From: Bdellovibrionales bacterium
GTDB taxonomy: Bacteria > Bdellovibrionota > Bdellovibrionia > Bdellovibrionales > UBA1609
DNA length: 33,332 bases
Assembly: GCA_013216195.1 (NCBI GenBank)
Contig: JABSOQ010000027.1
Span: 1-33,332, forward strand
Direction: 5' to 3'
The notes under the pieces were generated by a model. The model worked only from the letters and a program-made list of their open reading frames with translations, was not told where the DNA came from and did not search any database. A program made the position numbers and the translations under genes. Of the stretch, positions 8,476 to 16,942 are shown piece after piece; within the stretch, counting starts at the first letter, position 1; every line of letters begins with the position of its first letter.

Positions 8476-11055
8476 TTAGTCGGCTTCTCCGTCGTCCTCC
8501 TCATTTAGTAGCTCGTCAATAGCTTCAAGTCTTTCGATATTCTCAGTGGGTACATAGAAAAAACCTGTGTCTGAAGACCGAACATTGGTATCGGCAAACA
8601 CAACCTGAGACAAGCCAGTTTCATCGTTGCTGTTAATCACGAAAACTTCTCTTTCAATTTCTGTTTTGAAAGAAATGTGTCTCTCTTCACCAGTGCTTTG
8701 ATTGTAGACCGTAGTGTCGATTTCAATCTTACGTATAAAGCTTGGGGCTTTGGCAAAGCTCTGGTAAGGGCCGCCCGCTCTCTCTGTGATCAGCTGATCA
8801 CCCCAGTTTTCACTGTAGTAGTGGTCAAAAGACTGCTGATAGCCGAAGGTGATGTACCACCTGAGGTCACTGTAAACTCGGTGGTTAATTTCGTTGGCCA
8901 ATCTAGCTTCTACGACGGCTTCAAGAAATTCAGCTGTGTTCAAGCGCCCCTCGGGTGCGAGATCTTTGGTGAACAGCTCAAACAGCTCTTCAATTTTCTC
9001 TGCAAAAGTCGGAAACCTCTCTTGCATGTCGTATTTTACGTGGCCGGTGATTCTCCAGGGAATTGCAGCATCCACCAAAACATCTTCGGCAATTCGTTGA
9101 CCAGCTGCGGTTCCGGTTTCTTCTCTGTGGGGCAAGACCTCTTCGGTGTAGATTCTAAAGGCGTTGAGCCGCGCCTCTTGCAAAGCAGCAAGATAGGCCT
9201 CCTCTGTGTCTGCAAGTCTAGCCTCTTCAAATGGGCGATTGATGCGCTCATTCACATTGCTAGTAACAGTGGCATCGAGACCAAATTTTCTTCCAGAGGC
9301 GTTCGTTGAGGCTCTCGTATCGGGCACGGTACCGAAAACGTATCGGAAGGCATCGTTATAGGTTTCGTATGCCAGCGATCGGTAATACGAAACGGTCGGA
9401 CTGTCGGAAACGACAAAAGTCACACTACTGATTGCAACACCAGCCGACAAGGCAGAGGTACCAAGAATAGTGAAGACTGAGGTTCTCAAAGAGTTTCTGA
9501 CATCTTTCAGCTTTTCAAGCCATCGATTGTCGTTAGCACTTTCGATGTTCTCTTCATTAACATGAAAGTCGTTGTTCGCTTGTCGAGTTCTGTTTTCTCT
9601 AGGAATAACGACACCATCTTGCATTCGGTCTTTGAGTTGAGCAATCCGGCGTTCATCTTTAAGAATGATATCTTCAGCGAAGTTCACCGAGAAAGTGTCA
9701 GGTGAGTTTTCGGGTTTGCTCATGACGGTTTGAATTTTGTGTAGCAGAGCTGTCTCGTCTTCGCTTAACTCAAAGCCTAAGTCTTCTACCCGTTGCATAA
9801 GAGTGTCATGTGCGATCTGCAGCCGCCAGCGCAGAAAAGCTTGGGTCAATGCGATTTCTCGAGGCTTTCCGGTTTGCCTGTAGCCTGACCAAATCCAAGC
9901 GCCCGTGCCTGTGACCACATTGGTGATCCCGCCGATGACACCATGTCTGAAAAAGCGCCAACCATAGCGGACTGACCACATGACTGACTCTTTTGGCCAG
10001 ATCCACCAAGCCATTAAGAATTTCGAAGCTGAGCGATCCATGTTTTGTGTGAAGGGGTTGATCAAAGCAATCGGGTAGAGCCACGATCGGTAAAATTCAG
10101 ATAACATACGGGCCCGCTCATCGGCCGAGGGCAAAAGAGAGCCAAAGATCTCCCTGGTAGAAGGCGACACCCCATAAGTCTCGCGAAATTGATGTAGCAA
10201 AGAGTTCATTTTCGAGGTGAAACCCTCGTAAGAGCGAAGAACCATCTTGTCGACCGATATGATTTCAATTTCGCCTTCGGCATTTTTCTGCAGGCGAACG
10301 ATTTCGACTTCATAGCCGCGTTCTCTCCAGCTGAACTTTTGGCCGTTGGCATCGGTTCTTATTTTTGTAAAGAAGCGAGAGTTGATGCCCTCTTTAATCT
10401 GAGCCAACCGCAACTGGTGGTAAGCCAGCATAGCCTCGGTGCCTTCGATCACTGTGTCGGCAATTTCATTCGGAAAGTTGTCGTAGGCTTCCGCTAAGCT
10501 TTCAAAATGGGCATAACTCGATCTCCACTGTTCAGTCGGCTCTTCATTTTCACCGCGACGAAAGAGCTCCATCGAGTGCTCATGAGTTGTCATGCCGTCT
10601 TTGCGGTGTCTCATGAAACCTAGCACATAATCGTGCTCGTTAACCTGACCTGCGATTTGAGAAATCTGGGCAAGCCTTTCTGGTCGTGATCCGTCAAGAG
10701 TAGTATGAACGCCCGGCCTTTCCTCAACAATTGCTCTATTAGCAGTGTTCAGCTCATTGAGCGTTGAGAGAAATTCTTGCGTAGAGCCCAGGTCGACCTC
10801 AAGGATAGGAGCTCCTGGTTGGCCACCTTCGTTTCGAATACCCACCTGTGGTACTGGCAGGCTATCGGCAGGGGAGGCAAAAAGGCTGATGATTTTGTTC
10901 ACCCAACCCCAGTTTCGGTGCTTTTGCTGGTTGGTAAGGTTGAGCGCACAAGCGTTCTGGTCAGATGAGCTTGTAGTTTCAGCGTGAGAGACTGAGCCCA
11001 AGAACAGGCTCGTACAGATGACGATAACGGGTAACCAAGAGATGTAAGTTTTCAT
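8476..11055 (-). CDS. Large exported protein of unknown function with internal membrane segment
   Basis: I do not recognise this 859-residue protein. Residues 1-25 are a signal peptide with a likely cleavage after SVSHA. A second strongly hydrophobic stretch at about 525-549 (TILGTSALSAGVAISSVTF) could anchor it in the inner membrane. A Trp- and Gly-rich amphipathic region (about 346-392) may also touch the membrane. The parts around these are charged and mostly helical in appearance, and the C-terminus is very acidic (EEDDGEAD). No catalytic motif stands out. The ATG at 11055 is placed by the signal peptide; no good Shine-Dalgarno sequence precedes it. It may be a lineage-specific envelope protein. 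Confidence 0.8.
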   Translation of the reverse strand: MKTYISWLPVIVICTSLFLGSVSHAETTSSSDQNACALNLTNQQKHRNWGWVNKIISLFASPADSLPVPQVGIRNEGGQPGAPILEVDLGSTQEFLSTLNELNTANRAIVEERPGVHTTLDGSRPERLAQISQIAGQVNEHDYVLGFMRHRKDGMTTHEHSMELFRRGENEEPTEQWRSSYAHFESLAEAYDNFPNEIADTVIEGTEAMLAYHQLRLAQIKEGINSRFFTKIRTDANGQKFSWRERGYEVEIVRLQKNAEGEIEIISVDKMVLRSYEGFTSKMNSLLHQFRETYGVSPSTREIFGSLLPSADERARMLSEFYRSWLYPIALINPFTQNMDRSASKFLMAWWIWPKESVMWSVRYGWRFFRHGVIGGITNVVTGTGAWIWSGYRQTGKPREIALTQAFLRWRLQIAHDTLMQRVEDLGFELSEDETALLHKIQTVMSKPENSPDTFSVNFAEDIILKDERRIAQLKDRMQDGVVIPRENRTRQANNDFHVNEENIESANDNRWLEKLKDVRNSLRTSVFTILGTSALSAGVAISSVTFVVSDSPTVSYYRSLAYETYNDAFRYVFGTVPDTRASTNASGRKFGLDATVTSNVNERINRPFEEARLADTEEAYLAALQEARLNAFRIYTEEVLPHREETGTAAGQRIAEDVLVDAAIPWRITGHVKYDMQERFPTFAEKIEELFELFTKDLAPEGRLNTAEFLEAVVEARLANEINHRVYSDLRWYITFGYQQSFDHYYSENWGDQLITERAGGPYQSFAKAPSFIRKIEIDTTVYNQSTGEERHISFKTEIEREVFVINSNDETGLSQVVFADTNVRSSDTGFFYVPTENIERLEAIDELLNEEDDGEAD

Positions 11056-11155
11056 GGTGCCAGGTAGAGCAACTTCTGTTCCAGTCGATGAACACGCTTG
11101 AGGCGAAATGAAATGTGATTACAAAGACTTGGGTCTGTGATCTGTTCACAAGCAG

Positions 11156-11169
11156 TGCCAAAAATGGCA
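11156..11169. repeat. Short perfect inverted repeat TGCCA-AAAA-TGGCA
   Basis: Five-base arms flank AAAA just past the terminator of the small secreted protein gene and 5' of the large exported gene. It could be a second weak hairpin or an operator for the 859-residue protein gene, whose start is about 100 bp away. The function is unknown. Confidence 0.3.
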
Positions 11170-11170
11170 T

Positions 11171-11198
11171 AAAAAAGGCCAAATCTTGCGATTTGGCC
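11171..11198 (-). terminator. Intrinsic terminator of the small secreted protein gene
   Basis: On the minus strand a perfect 9-bp stem, GGCCAAATC pairing with GATTTGGCC around a four-base loop, is followed at once by six T residues (bases 11176-11171). It lies about 50 bp after the stop of the gene at 11250-11720, and separates that gene from the downstream exported-protein gene on the same strand. Confidence 0.85.
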
Positions 11199-11249
11199 CC
11201 AAAGGATGGTTTTGGCATCCCGTCTTGATAAGTTTTTGATTTACTCGAG

Positions 11250-11720
11250 CTAGATTTCGTTTTTGTAGTCACAGCTGACTTGAATCGTAGGCGAAGTAAC
11301 GCTTGGGTTTCTCGGGTCTTGACCCACCACGTAGGCCTCTAAGGTGCCGGCCTCGCCATATGCTGTTGGCTCTATGTCTATAGTGCCTGGCTTGGCAACA
11401 AATGTAAGAACCACTTCTCCCTCAGGGCTGGTGACAACGAAGTGGTAGTTGGGCCTCTGGGAGCTCACACCTCCTGGAACCTGTGAAATGCTATTTTGGA
11501 TGTATTCAGAGCCTTGGCCTGATGTGTACTGGTAGCCTGCATGATAGTGAAACTCAGAGCCCTCAATGCTAAAGTTCAAATTGTGACCCGGGCTGCTGTC
11601 GGGCTCACCAACAAGTTTAGTTTTACCAGACGCTGAGGTGCAATCGATCACACCAACTGAGCTTCCGGCATGAGCGGTCACAGACCCTAAAAATAAAACA
11701 ACCAACACCAATGCCTTCAT
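11250..11720 (-). CDS. Small secreted protein of unknown function
   Basis: The 156-residue product begins with a clean signal peptide (MKALVLVVLFLGSVTAHA), giving a mature protein of about 138 residues rich in Gly, Ser, Thr and Val. It looks like a beta-sandwich or Ig-like fold. Two cysteines remain (DCTSA near the mature N-terminus, VSCDYK near the C-terminus) and could form one disulfide joining the ends. The ATG at 11720 is chosen over that at 11726: AAAGGAG lies 7 bases ahead of 11720 but only about 2 bases from 11726. The gene is monocistronic, with its own terminator. No homology is recognised. Confidence 0.75.
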   Translation of the reverse strand: MKALVLVVLFLGSVTAHAGSSVGVIDCTSASGKTKLVGEPDSSPGHNLNFSIEGSEFHYHAGYQYTSGQGSEYIQNSISQVPGGVSSQRPNYHFVVTSPEGEVVLTFVAKPGTIDIEPTAYGEAGTLEAYVVGQDPRNPSVTSPTIQVSCDYKNEI

Positions 11721-11782
11721 AACCATTCTCCTTTGTTTTGAGGTTTTGGGGCACCATGTCTGAGATTTTATTCAAAGTAAAG

Positions 11783-11802
11783 TTTAGTAAGTGATTACTA
11801 AA
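11783..11802. promoter_or_regulatory. Palindromic operator candidate in divergent intergenic region
   Basis: TTTAGTAA and TTACTAAA are perfect 8-base arms around GTGA. The site lies between the divergent small secreted protein gene (start 11720) and the PEGA-barrel gene (start 11988). It is AT-rich and has the size of a dimeric regulator site. No regulator gene is adjacent, so the binding protein is unknown. Confidence 0.35.
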
Positions 11803-11987
11803 ATTTGTTCAGTGAGTTTTGAGCAAAACACCCTAGTTTGGCCGAGGGTGAAGGCTTTGCTGAGCCTGTAATTCTTTTATGGGCACAAAGGGTCTCAAAT
11901 CTGCTTTTCTACCTGAAATCCTTCGGCTTTTGGGGCGCTTTACGGTATGCCTAACCCATATCATCAAAAGGTTGTCGCGAGGTCTGC

Positions 11988-13559
11988 ATGTCTAAAAGTT
12001 TATTACTGCTAGTTTTGTGCTCGGTATTCTCTGTTCAGGTGTTTGCCGAGGCGGGGGCTCCATTTTTCTGTGAGAAATCGAGTTACCAAGAAGGTGAAGA
12101 GCTTTATGCGGTCGGTATAGCCAGAGCTTCGAGTGCTTCAGACGCTCGTCAAAAAGCTTTTGAAAATGCTGTGAGAGAACTTAACAACTACTTCAATGGT
12201 GACCCTCTACAAGCGAGTTCTATCAAAACCCAGCGAACCTACACTTCGGCTAAGCCAGACAAAAATGGCGAGTACTTCGTTTGCAGGCTGATCAAAATTG
12301 ACCTCGCGAATGGGCAGAGCGAAGACATAGGTCAAACCTCAAGTTTTGCCATCGGTAAACCTAAGGGGCAAAAGTCTAAAGTGACTTTTCTATCGAACCC
12401 CTCAGGGGCTGTTCTGAGCATCGATGGTAAAATTATCGGCCGAACCAATATCTCTCTCGCGAACGTTTACACTGGCAATTACACCTACAAGCTTGAGCTC
12501 CCGGGCTATGAGCCACTCACAGGCAAGTTTGACCCTTCGAATGCCGATATCATTGCCAAACGACTGCGTCGAAGTTTGGCCACGGTAAAGCTGCGCGCCA
12601 ACTTTGAGCAGGGAGTGGTAAGAATTGGTAAGCAGAAGTACGAAGTTCAAAACTACACCGCCGAGCTGAAGCTTGAGGTGGGAAGAAGTCACACTTTGTC
12701 TATGAGTGCAGAAGCTCATTCTCCGGGCACGCAGTCTATTAATCTGGGCATGAGTGAGACCAACCTCACTCGCCAGGTTTATCTTGAACCAATGCCGGCA
12801 AGACTGAAAATCGATAGCAACCCCTCGCAGGCTGAGGTTTATTTAGATGGCGAGCTCATCGGAAAGACTCCAGGTGAGTTTCAAGTTAGACCAGGTCTTC
12901 GGATGCTTGAGCTGAAAAAGAAAGACCACATTACCGCACAGAAGAGAGTCGAGTTAGAGCCCGGTAAGCTGAGCGAAACCGGGGTCATCAAAGTGACATC
13001 GCGATCTGAGCGAGAGATTTACTTAGAAGAAGAGGCGCAGCTTGGCGGCTTCACTTTTGATATGACGAACCACCTGTTTAGTGAGGTGAATGAGTTTTCG
13101 GTAGGCCTTGGTGGCTTTTTTGGCAAAAAGTTTTCTCAAAAAGCCTACTACTATGGTGCGCTCAATTATCAGATTGGCGACATTGGCTACAACGAAGATG
13201 AAGAGTTCGCGCTGTTCGATGAGACGGTCGTGACAAGCTCATTCACTGGTATTTTAGCTAGTGCAGGCGTGGGTTACAAGTTGACCCCGTTTATAGACGT
13301 AACAGCTGAAGTGGGCTACGTTTCAGGGACAGTGCTCACTAGAACCACGACCTTCGGGCTCACTGGAGACACAATCAACGAAGAGACGACTTCTGTTGGT
13401 ACACCATTCTATGGTGCTGGTATCATGTTCGACTGGGGTAACTCTTACGGGGTTCTCCTGAGAAGCGGCCTGCTGGGGCGAGTGACCACAAGTGCAGATG
13501 GCGTAAGTGGGCAGGCCTCAATGTCTTTTCGAATTATAGAGTCTGTAGCGGTTTTCTAA
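11988..13559 (+). CDS. PEGA-repeat outer-membrane beta-barrel protein
   Basis: The 523-residue exported protein has a signal peptide cleaved near VFA-EAG (residue 20). Residues 36-110 resemble the LPP20-like domain (ELYAVGIARASSASDARQKAFENAV). A PEGA domain follows at about 131-190 (FLSNPSGAVLSIDGKIIGRT), then a more divergent copy at about 198-265, and a third at about 271-335 (IDSNPSQAEVYLDGELIGKTP). Residues 350-523 alternate aromatic and small residues as in an outer-membrane barrel and end in Phe. PEGA domains are surface or periplasmic beta domains. The start has GCGAGG five bases ahead of the ATG. It converges with the lipoprotein gene, 13 bp apart. Confidence 0.82.
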   Translation: MSKSLLLLVLCSVFSVQVFAEAGAPFFCEKSSYQEGEELYAVGIARASSASDARQKAFENAVRELNNYFNGDPLQASSIKTQRTYTSAKPDKNGEYFVCRLIKIDLANGQSEDIGQTSSFAIGKPKGQKSKVTFLSNPSGAVLSIDGKIIGRTNISLANVYTGNYTYKLELPGYEPLTGKFDPSNADIIAKRLRRSLATVKLRANFEQGVVRIGKQKYEVQNYTAELKLEVGRSHTLSMSAEAHSPGTQSINLGMSETNLTRQVYLEPMPARLKIDSNPSQAEVYLDGELIGKTPGEFQVRPGLRMLELKKKDHITAQKRVELEPGKLSETGVIKVTSRSEREIYLEEEAQLGGFTFDMTNHLFSEVNEFSVGLGGFFGKKFSQKAYYYGALNYQIGDIGYNEDEEFALFDETVVTSSFTGILASAGVGYKLTPFIDVTAEVGYVSGTVLTRTTTFGLTGDTINEETTSVGTPFYGAGIMFDWGNSYGVLLRSGLLGRVTTSADGVSGQASMSFRIIESVAVF

Positions 13560-13567
13560 AATGGTGT

Positions 13568-13587
13568 CTCGATTATCGAGGTCTTTT
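13568..13587. terminator. Weak hairpin between convergent genes
   Basis: CTCGA and TCGAG arms around TTA sit in the 13-bp gap between the PEGA-barrel gene and the convergent lipoprotein gene, overlapping the latter's stop. Four T residues follow on the plus strand. The stem is short, so termination is only a possibility. Confidence 0.3.
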
Positions 13588-15123
13588 GTAGAGCTGTAGC
13601 CGGCTGTCAATGATCTCGATTAAAGTTAGCACCTCTTCTGGTAACACATAGATTCCCAGATCATTCTCAAACTCGGTGAACTGCTCGGCACCCTCAGGGT
13701 TCTTCGCAAACAAAGCTTGATACAGCCCGAGCCTTTCGAGTGCAGGCAGCTCGTTGGCTTTGAACTTAAGTAGACTCCGGTCGCCAACCACCTCTGGAGC
13801 AATCGTGTTCAAATACACTTGTGACTGAGTTGCCAGTAGCCACTCCTGCACAACTTTCAACATCATGTACTCTTCAATTTTTAGCAAAGCCTCGGGGTCA
13901 AACTTGTAAATCACTTCTGGGTACTTCTGGTGTTCAAAAGTTTTGGGAAGCTCTAATCTCTCGGCAAAGTGTAGCGGTATGCCGCTTCTCAACATCACGG
14001 CCTCAACCCCGGTGTTGATTTGCAAGAACAGCCTGTCGAGCTTGGCGTCTGAATTGATCCAGGCTAAAGATTTCTGAAACAACATGTGGGTCACGACTCC
14101 GTTGGCCCATGACTTTTTGTCTGTGATGTTCTCATCACCCATCAGAGCCGAGTAGTGATCTGCGACTTCATCCTCTGGATACACGACATGCAATCGGCCC
14201 ATTTCAGCAATGAGCTCACCGGGCTTTCTCGCCACAAATTCTGAAACCAAGTCTCTCCAGGCCTCTTCTATGTGCAGAGGTTCAGCTGCTGATTGAGAAG
14301 TCAAAACTTGCAAATAGCCCATGGGTTTCACGTAGCGACTGATCAAAAAACGCACATAGCGATTGGTTTCACTCAAGTCTTGCCTCACCACCTGAGGTAC
14401 GATTCGAGCTCTTTCAGGGCCTTGATTGGAGTAAGACAAGTAAAGGCTTTCGAGAGCTTGCAAAGTGGGCGATACCACAAGGGAGCGAAATGTCTCCTCT
14501 TCAGGTACGGGGCCGGGCAGCTCCATGTTAGCTCCAATAGGCCCTCTCCAAACTGTAGTGTCTATACCAAATAGTATGTGCTGCTTTCGAGAATGCCATT
14601 CGAGCCTGCTAAACATTGCTATCAGGTTTCGTTGTGTGTTCAAGAGCTCAGTGATTGTAACCTCTGGCACATCTTCATGTATCGAATTCAGCAAATCAGT
14701 GCGAAGGCTTTCTAGCCAAGGGGTTCTGGCGGCGACAGGTTTCCATTGCTGATAGGCAGCTCTAAGGTTGTCAAAATTAACGCCTAGCTTGTCGCGGGCT
14801 TTGATCGCGAGATCTACCACTTGGACTGGATGATCAAATTTGAACCGCTGGCTTACAGGGGTCACGAGGTCAGAGAAGCCATCATGGTAGGCAAAATTGC
14901 CATCGAGTGAAACGCGCTCGAGAATACCCGGGGGCTGGTTCACGAAATGGGTGTCGCCCAGCTGACTGCCATGCACTATTGCGAAGGGCATAACCTGGCG
15001 AACCGGGTTGAGGTGGGTGCTGCAGAGCAATCGACTGCGAAGCCCAGCCGGGTTGGCTAAGCTTTGACAAGAGCTGAGCAGCATGGCTAAAGCCGCGAGG
15101 CTTTTTATAACTACTTTTTTCAA
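13573..15123 (-). CDS. Putative lipoprotein of unknown function, coupled to a TetR regulator
   Basis: I do not recognise this 516-residue protein. Its N-terminus (MKKVVIKSLA, then a hydrophobic run) ends in LLSSC, a good lipobox with Cys19, so it is probably a lipoprotein; signal peptidase I cleavage near SLA-NPA is an alternative. The remainder is soluble and mostly alpha-helical in appearance, without an obvious catalytic motif. Translation starts at a TTG at 15123 that overlaps the TetR gene's TGA stop (TTGA), so it is translationally coupled to that regulator. The TetR protein may therefore control this envelope protein. No ATG start would preserve the signal sequence. Confidence 0.75.
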   Translation of the reverse strand: MKKVVIKSLAALAMLLSSCQSLANPAGLRSRLLCSTHLNPVRQVMPFAIVHGSQLGDTHFVNQPPGILERVSLDGNFAYHDGFSDLVTPVSQRFKFDHPVQVVDLAIKARDKLGVNFDNLRAAYQQWKPVAARTPWLESLRTDLLNSIHEDVPEVTITELLNTQRNLIAMFSRLEWHSRKQHILFGIDTTVWRGPIGANMELPGPVPEEETFRSLVVSPTLQALESLYLSYSNQGPERARIVPQVVRQDLSETNRYVRFLISRYVKPMGYLQVLTSQSAAEPLHIEEAWRDLVSEFVARKPGELIAEMGRLHVVYPEDEVADHYSALMGDENITDKKSWANGVVTHMLFQKSLAWINSDAKLDRLFLQINTGVEAVMLRSGIPLHFAERLELPKTFEHQKYPEVIYKFDPEALLKIEEYMMLKVVQEWLLATQSQVYLNTIAPEVVGDRSLLKFKANELPALERLGLYQALFAKNPEGAEQFTEFENDLGIYVLPEEVLTLIEIIDSRLQLYKRPR

Positions 15124-15743
15124 TGTTTAGTCTCTAACAGAAGCTTGTCTAGTAGCACCGCAAGTTTGGTTTTGTCGGGCGAATTGCCAAGCGATACGTT
15201 TTGGAAAATGTGACCGACAATCAAATCATGCAGGGCCTCTGCAAGAACGAGCTTTTTCTTCTTACTGATGGGGCTATCAGTGAACTCAGAGATAAGCCCT
15301 TCAAGCCTCATAACCGCATTTTGTCGAATCGAAAGATTGAGTTTTTTGATCGGTTGCTCGTAAGCGGCAAGGTAATGAAGATTCAGATAAAACTTGCCGA
15401 GGTCAGGGGTCTGGTTGATCATGTCGACAGACACATCGAAGTAGCACTGCAGAGCCTTTTTCAAGTTTCTCGGGTTTTGTTTTTTTAGCCGGCTTTCAGT
15501 CTCAGCCATCGCAGCTTGAAGAACCGACATGGCAGTGGTGAAAAAAATATTCTCTCTGGCTTTGAAGGTCTTAACAACTAGAGGTTGGCTCACATTTGCT
15601 TGGTCAGCAATGGTCTGAAAAGTAGTGCGGTAGTAGCCAAGCTCGACAATACAGCGATAGCTTGCAGCTAAGATCTTAAGCCTGGTGCGTTCACCTTTTC
15701 TTAGCTCCATATTTTCGCTGTTCCAGTGACTAGAAAGATCCAT
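15120..15743 (-). CDS. TetR/AcrR-family transcriptional regulator
   Basis: The 207-residue protein has the TetR N-terminal helix-turn-helix: RLKILAASYRCIVELGYYRTTFQTIADQ with the recognition helix in NVSQPLVVKTFKARENIF, residues about 17-65. The ligand-binding C-terminal domain is helical and variable. Position first in a two-gene unit with the lipoprotein gene (4-base overlap) suggests control of that gene and of itself. A possible operator lies in the 98-bp upstream gap (separate entry). The ATG at 15743 has GGAGAGG ahead of it. The ligand is unknown. Confidence 0.9.
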   Translation of the reverse strand: MDLSSHWNSENMELRKGERTRLKILAASYRCIVELGYYRTTFQTIADQANVSQPLVVKTFKARENIFFTTAMSVLQAAMAETESRLKKQNPRNLKKALQCYFDVSVDMINQTPDLGKFYLNLHYLAAYEQPIKKLNLSIRQNAVMRLEGLISEFTDSPISKKKKLVLAEALHDLIVGHIFQNVSLGNSPDKTKLAVLLDKLLLETKH

Positions 15744-15789
15744 ATTGCCTCTCCGGAGGTGAGTGGTATCAAAATTCTAAAGGTATTGA

Positions 15790-15819
15790 TTTACAAGAGC
15801 TATGCCGGAGGTTTGTAAA
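15790..15819 (-). promoter_or_regulatory. Inverted repeat overlapping the tetR promoter, probable autoregulatory operator
   Basis: TTTACAA at 15790-15796 and TTGTAAA at 15813-15819 are perfect 7-base inverted arms separated by 16 bases. On the minus strand one arm gives TTTACA, a good -35 match. The other gives TGTAAA, a fair -10 match, 18 bases further on. A TetR dimer bound here would cover the promoter about 50 bp ahead of its own start. The symmetry is seen; the binding is inferred. Confidence 0.45.
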
Positions 15820-15841
15820 CCTAAAATGGGCTCAGAATCAA

Positions 15842-16942
15842 TCAAATGTGAGCTGAGGGGAGATCGCCCTTCGCTTTTGGCGAAATTTGTAAGTAATCAC
15901 TCAATTCTGGCACTTGCTGAAGTTCATGCAAAATCTCATCGGGTCCGTGCAGCCTCTTGATTTGGGCGAAAACCTCGAGGGCTTCAGGGTGGCTATTCGC
16001 TAGCATCTTGAGGTACTGCTTTAGCCTCCTCGCTGCATACTGCTCACTCATTAGGTCGAGGTTCGTTTGGTAGAAGAGCTGGACGTGCTTAAATGTGGTA
16101 GGCCAGTCCCAAGCAGAGGCGCTTAGGCCTCTAGTCGTAGTCGTCTCTGCTTTGATCTGTAAGCCGAGATCAGGTCTCGCCATCAAGCACCTGCCTAGAG
16201 CCACATCGGTGCACCCTGAGATCTCTCGGCAGCGCCGGTAGTCTTCGAGGTTCCAAATATCACCGTTGGCAATCACTGGAATCTTTGAGACTTCCTTCAT
16301 TATTGCGATAAACTCCCAGTGCGCAGGTGGTTTGTAGCCTTCAACCTTCGTTCGAGCATGAACAGTGAGCCTAAGAGCTCCGCCTTCTGAACAAGCCTGT
16401 GATATTTCTCTGACCAAACTCTTGTCTTCGAACCCCAGGCGCACTTTGGCAGTTACTGGGTATGACTTTGGAACCACTTTTCGTATTGCAGATATGATGT
16501 CGTACAAGCGGTGCGGGTTTTTGAGTAATGCTGCCCCACCATCGTGCCGATTCACCGTCTTTGCTGGGCAGCCGAAGTTGAGATCTAGGCCTGGTGCGCC
16601 TAATGCAAACACCTTGAAGGCATTTTCGGCCATGGGCTCTGGTTGGCCCCCCAAAAGCTGAACATAAACAGGAGTGCCGGCATCTGTCAGGCCGCCGTTT
16701 TTTAGTTCAGGGGAGTACTTGTAAAAAACATGATCAGGCAGAGTCTTGTCAGTGACTCTCACAAATTCGGTAACCATATGGTCGATGCCACCCACCGCCG
16801 ACCACATCTGCCTGACGATAGGGTCGACCACACCCTCCATTGGCGCAAGCGAGACAAATGCCCCTTCGCCAGGGGGAAGAACTTCACTCTCTCTAGAGTT
16901 GTTAGATGCTGGGCGGTCGGCCGACGAACTGCTGGGGATCAT
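15842..16942 (-). CDS. dusC: tRNA-dihydrouridine synthase, DusC-like
   Basis: This FMN enzyme reduces uridines in tRNA to dihydrouridine. The 366-residue sequence follows E. coli DusC closely in order: LAPMEGVVDPIVR, ITEFVRV-like VTEFVRVTDKTLP, VQLLGGQPEPMAENA, LDLNFGCPAKTVNRHDGGAALL with catalytic Cys125, VTAKVRLGFED, TVHARTKVEGY, PVIANGDIWN and a DVALGRC FMN-phosphate loop. DusC modifies U16 in E. coli; the same site here is inferred. About 25 extra Ser/Pro-rich residues precede the usual start. Its ATG overlaps the stop of the EVE-domain gene (ATGA). Confidence 0.9.
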   Translation of the reverse strand: MIPSSSSADRPASNNSRESEVLPPGEGAFVSLAPMEGVVDPIVRQMWSAVGGIDHMVTEFVRVTDKTLPDHVFYKYSPELKNGGLTDAGTPVYVQLLGGQPEPMAENAFKVFALGAPGLDLNFGCPAKTVNRHDGGAALLKNPHRLYDIISAIRKVVPKSYPVTAKVRLGFEDKSLVREISQACSEGGALRLTVHARTKVEGYKPPAHWEFIAIMKEVSKIPVIANGDIWNLEDYRRCREISGCTDVALGRCLMARPDLGLQIKAETTTTRGLSASAWDWPTTFKHVQLFYQTNLDLMSEQYAARRLKQYLKMLANSHPEALEVFAQIKRLHGPDEILHELQQVPELSDYLQISPKAKGDLPSAHI

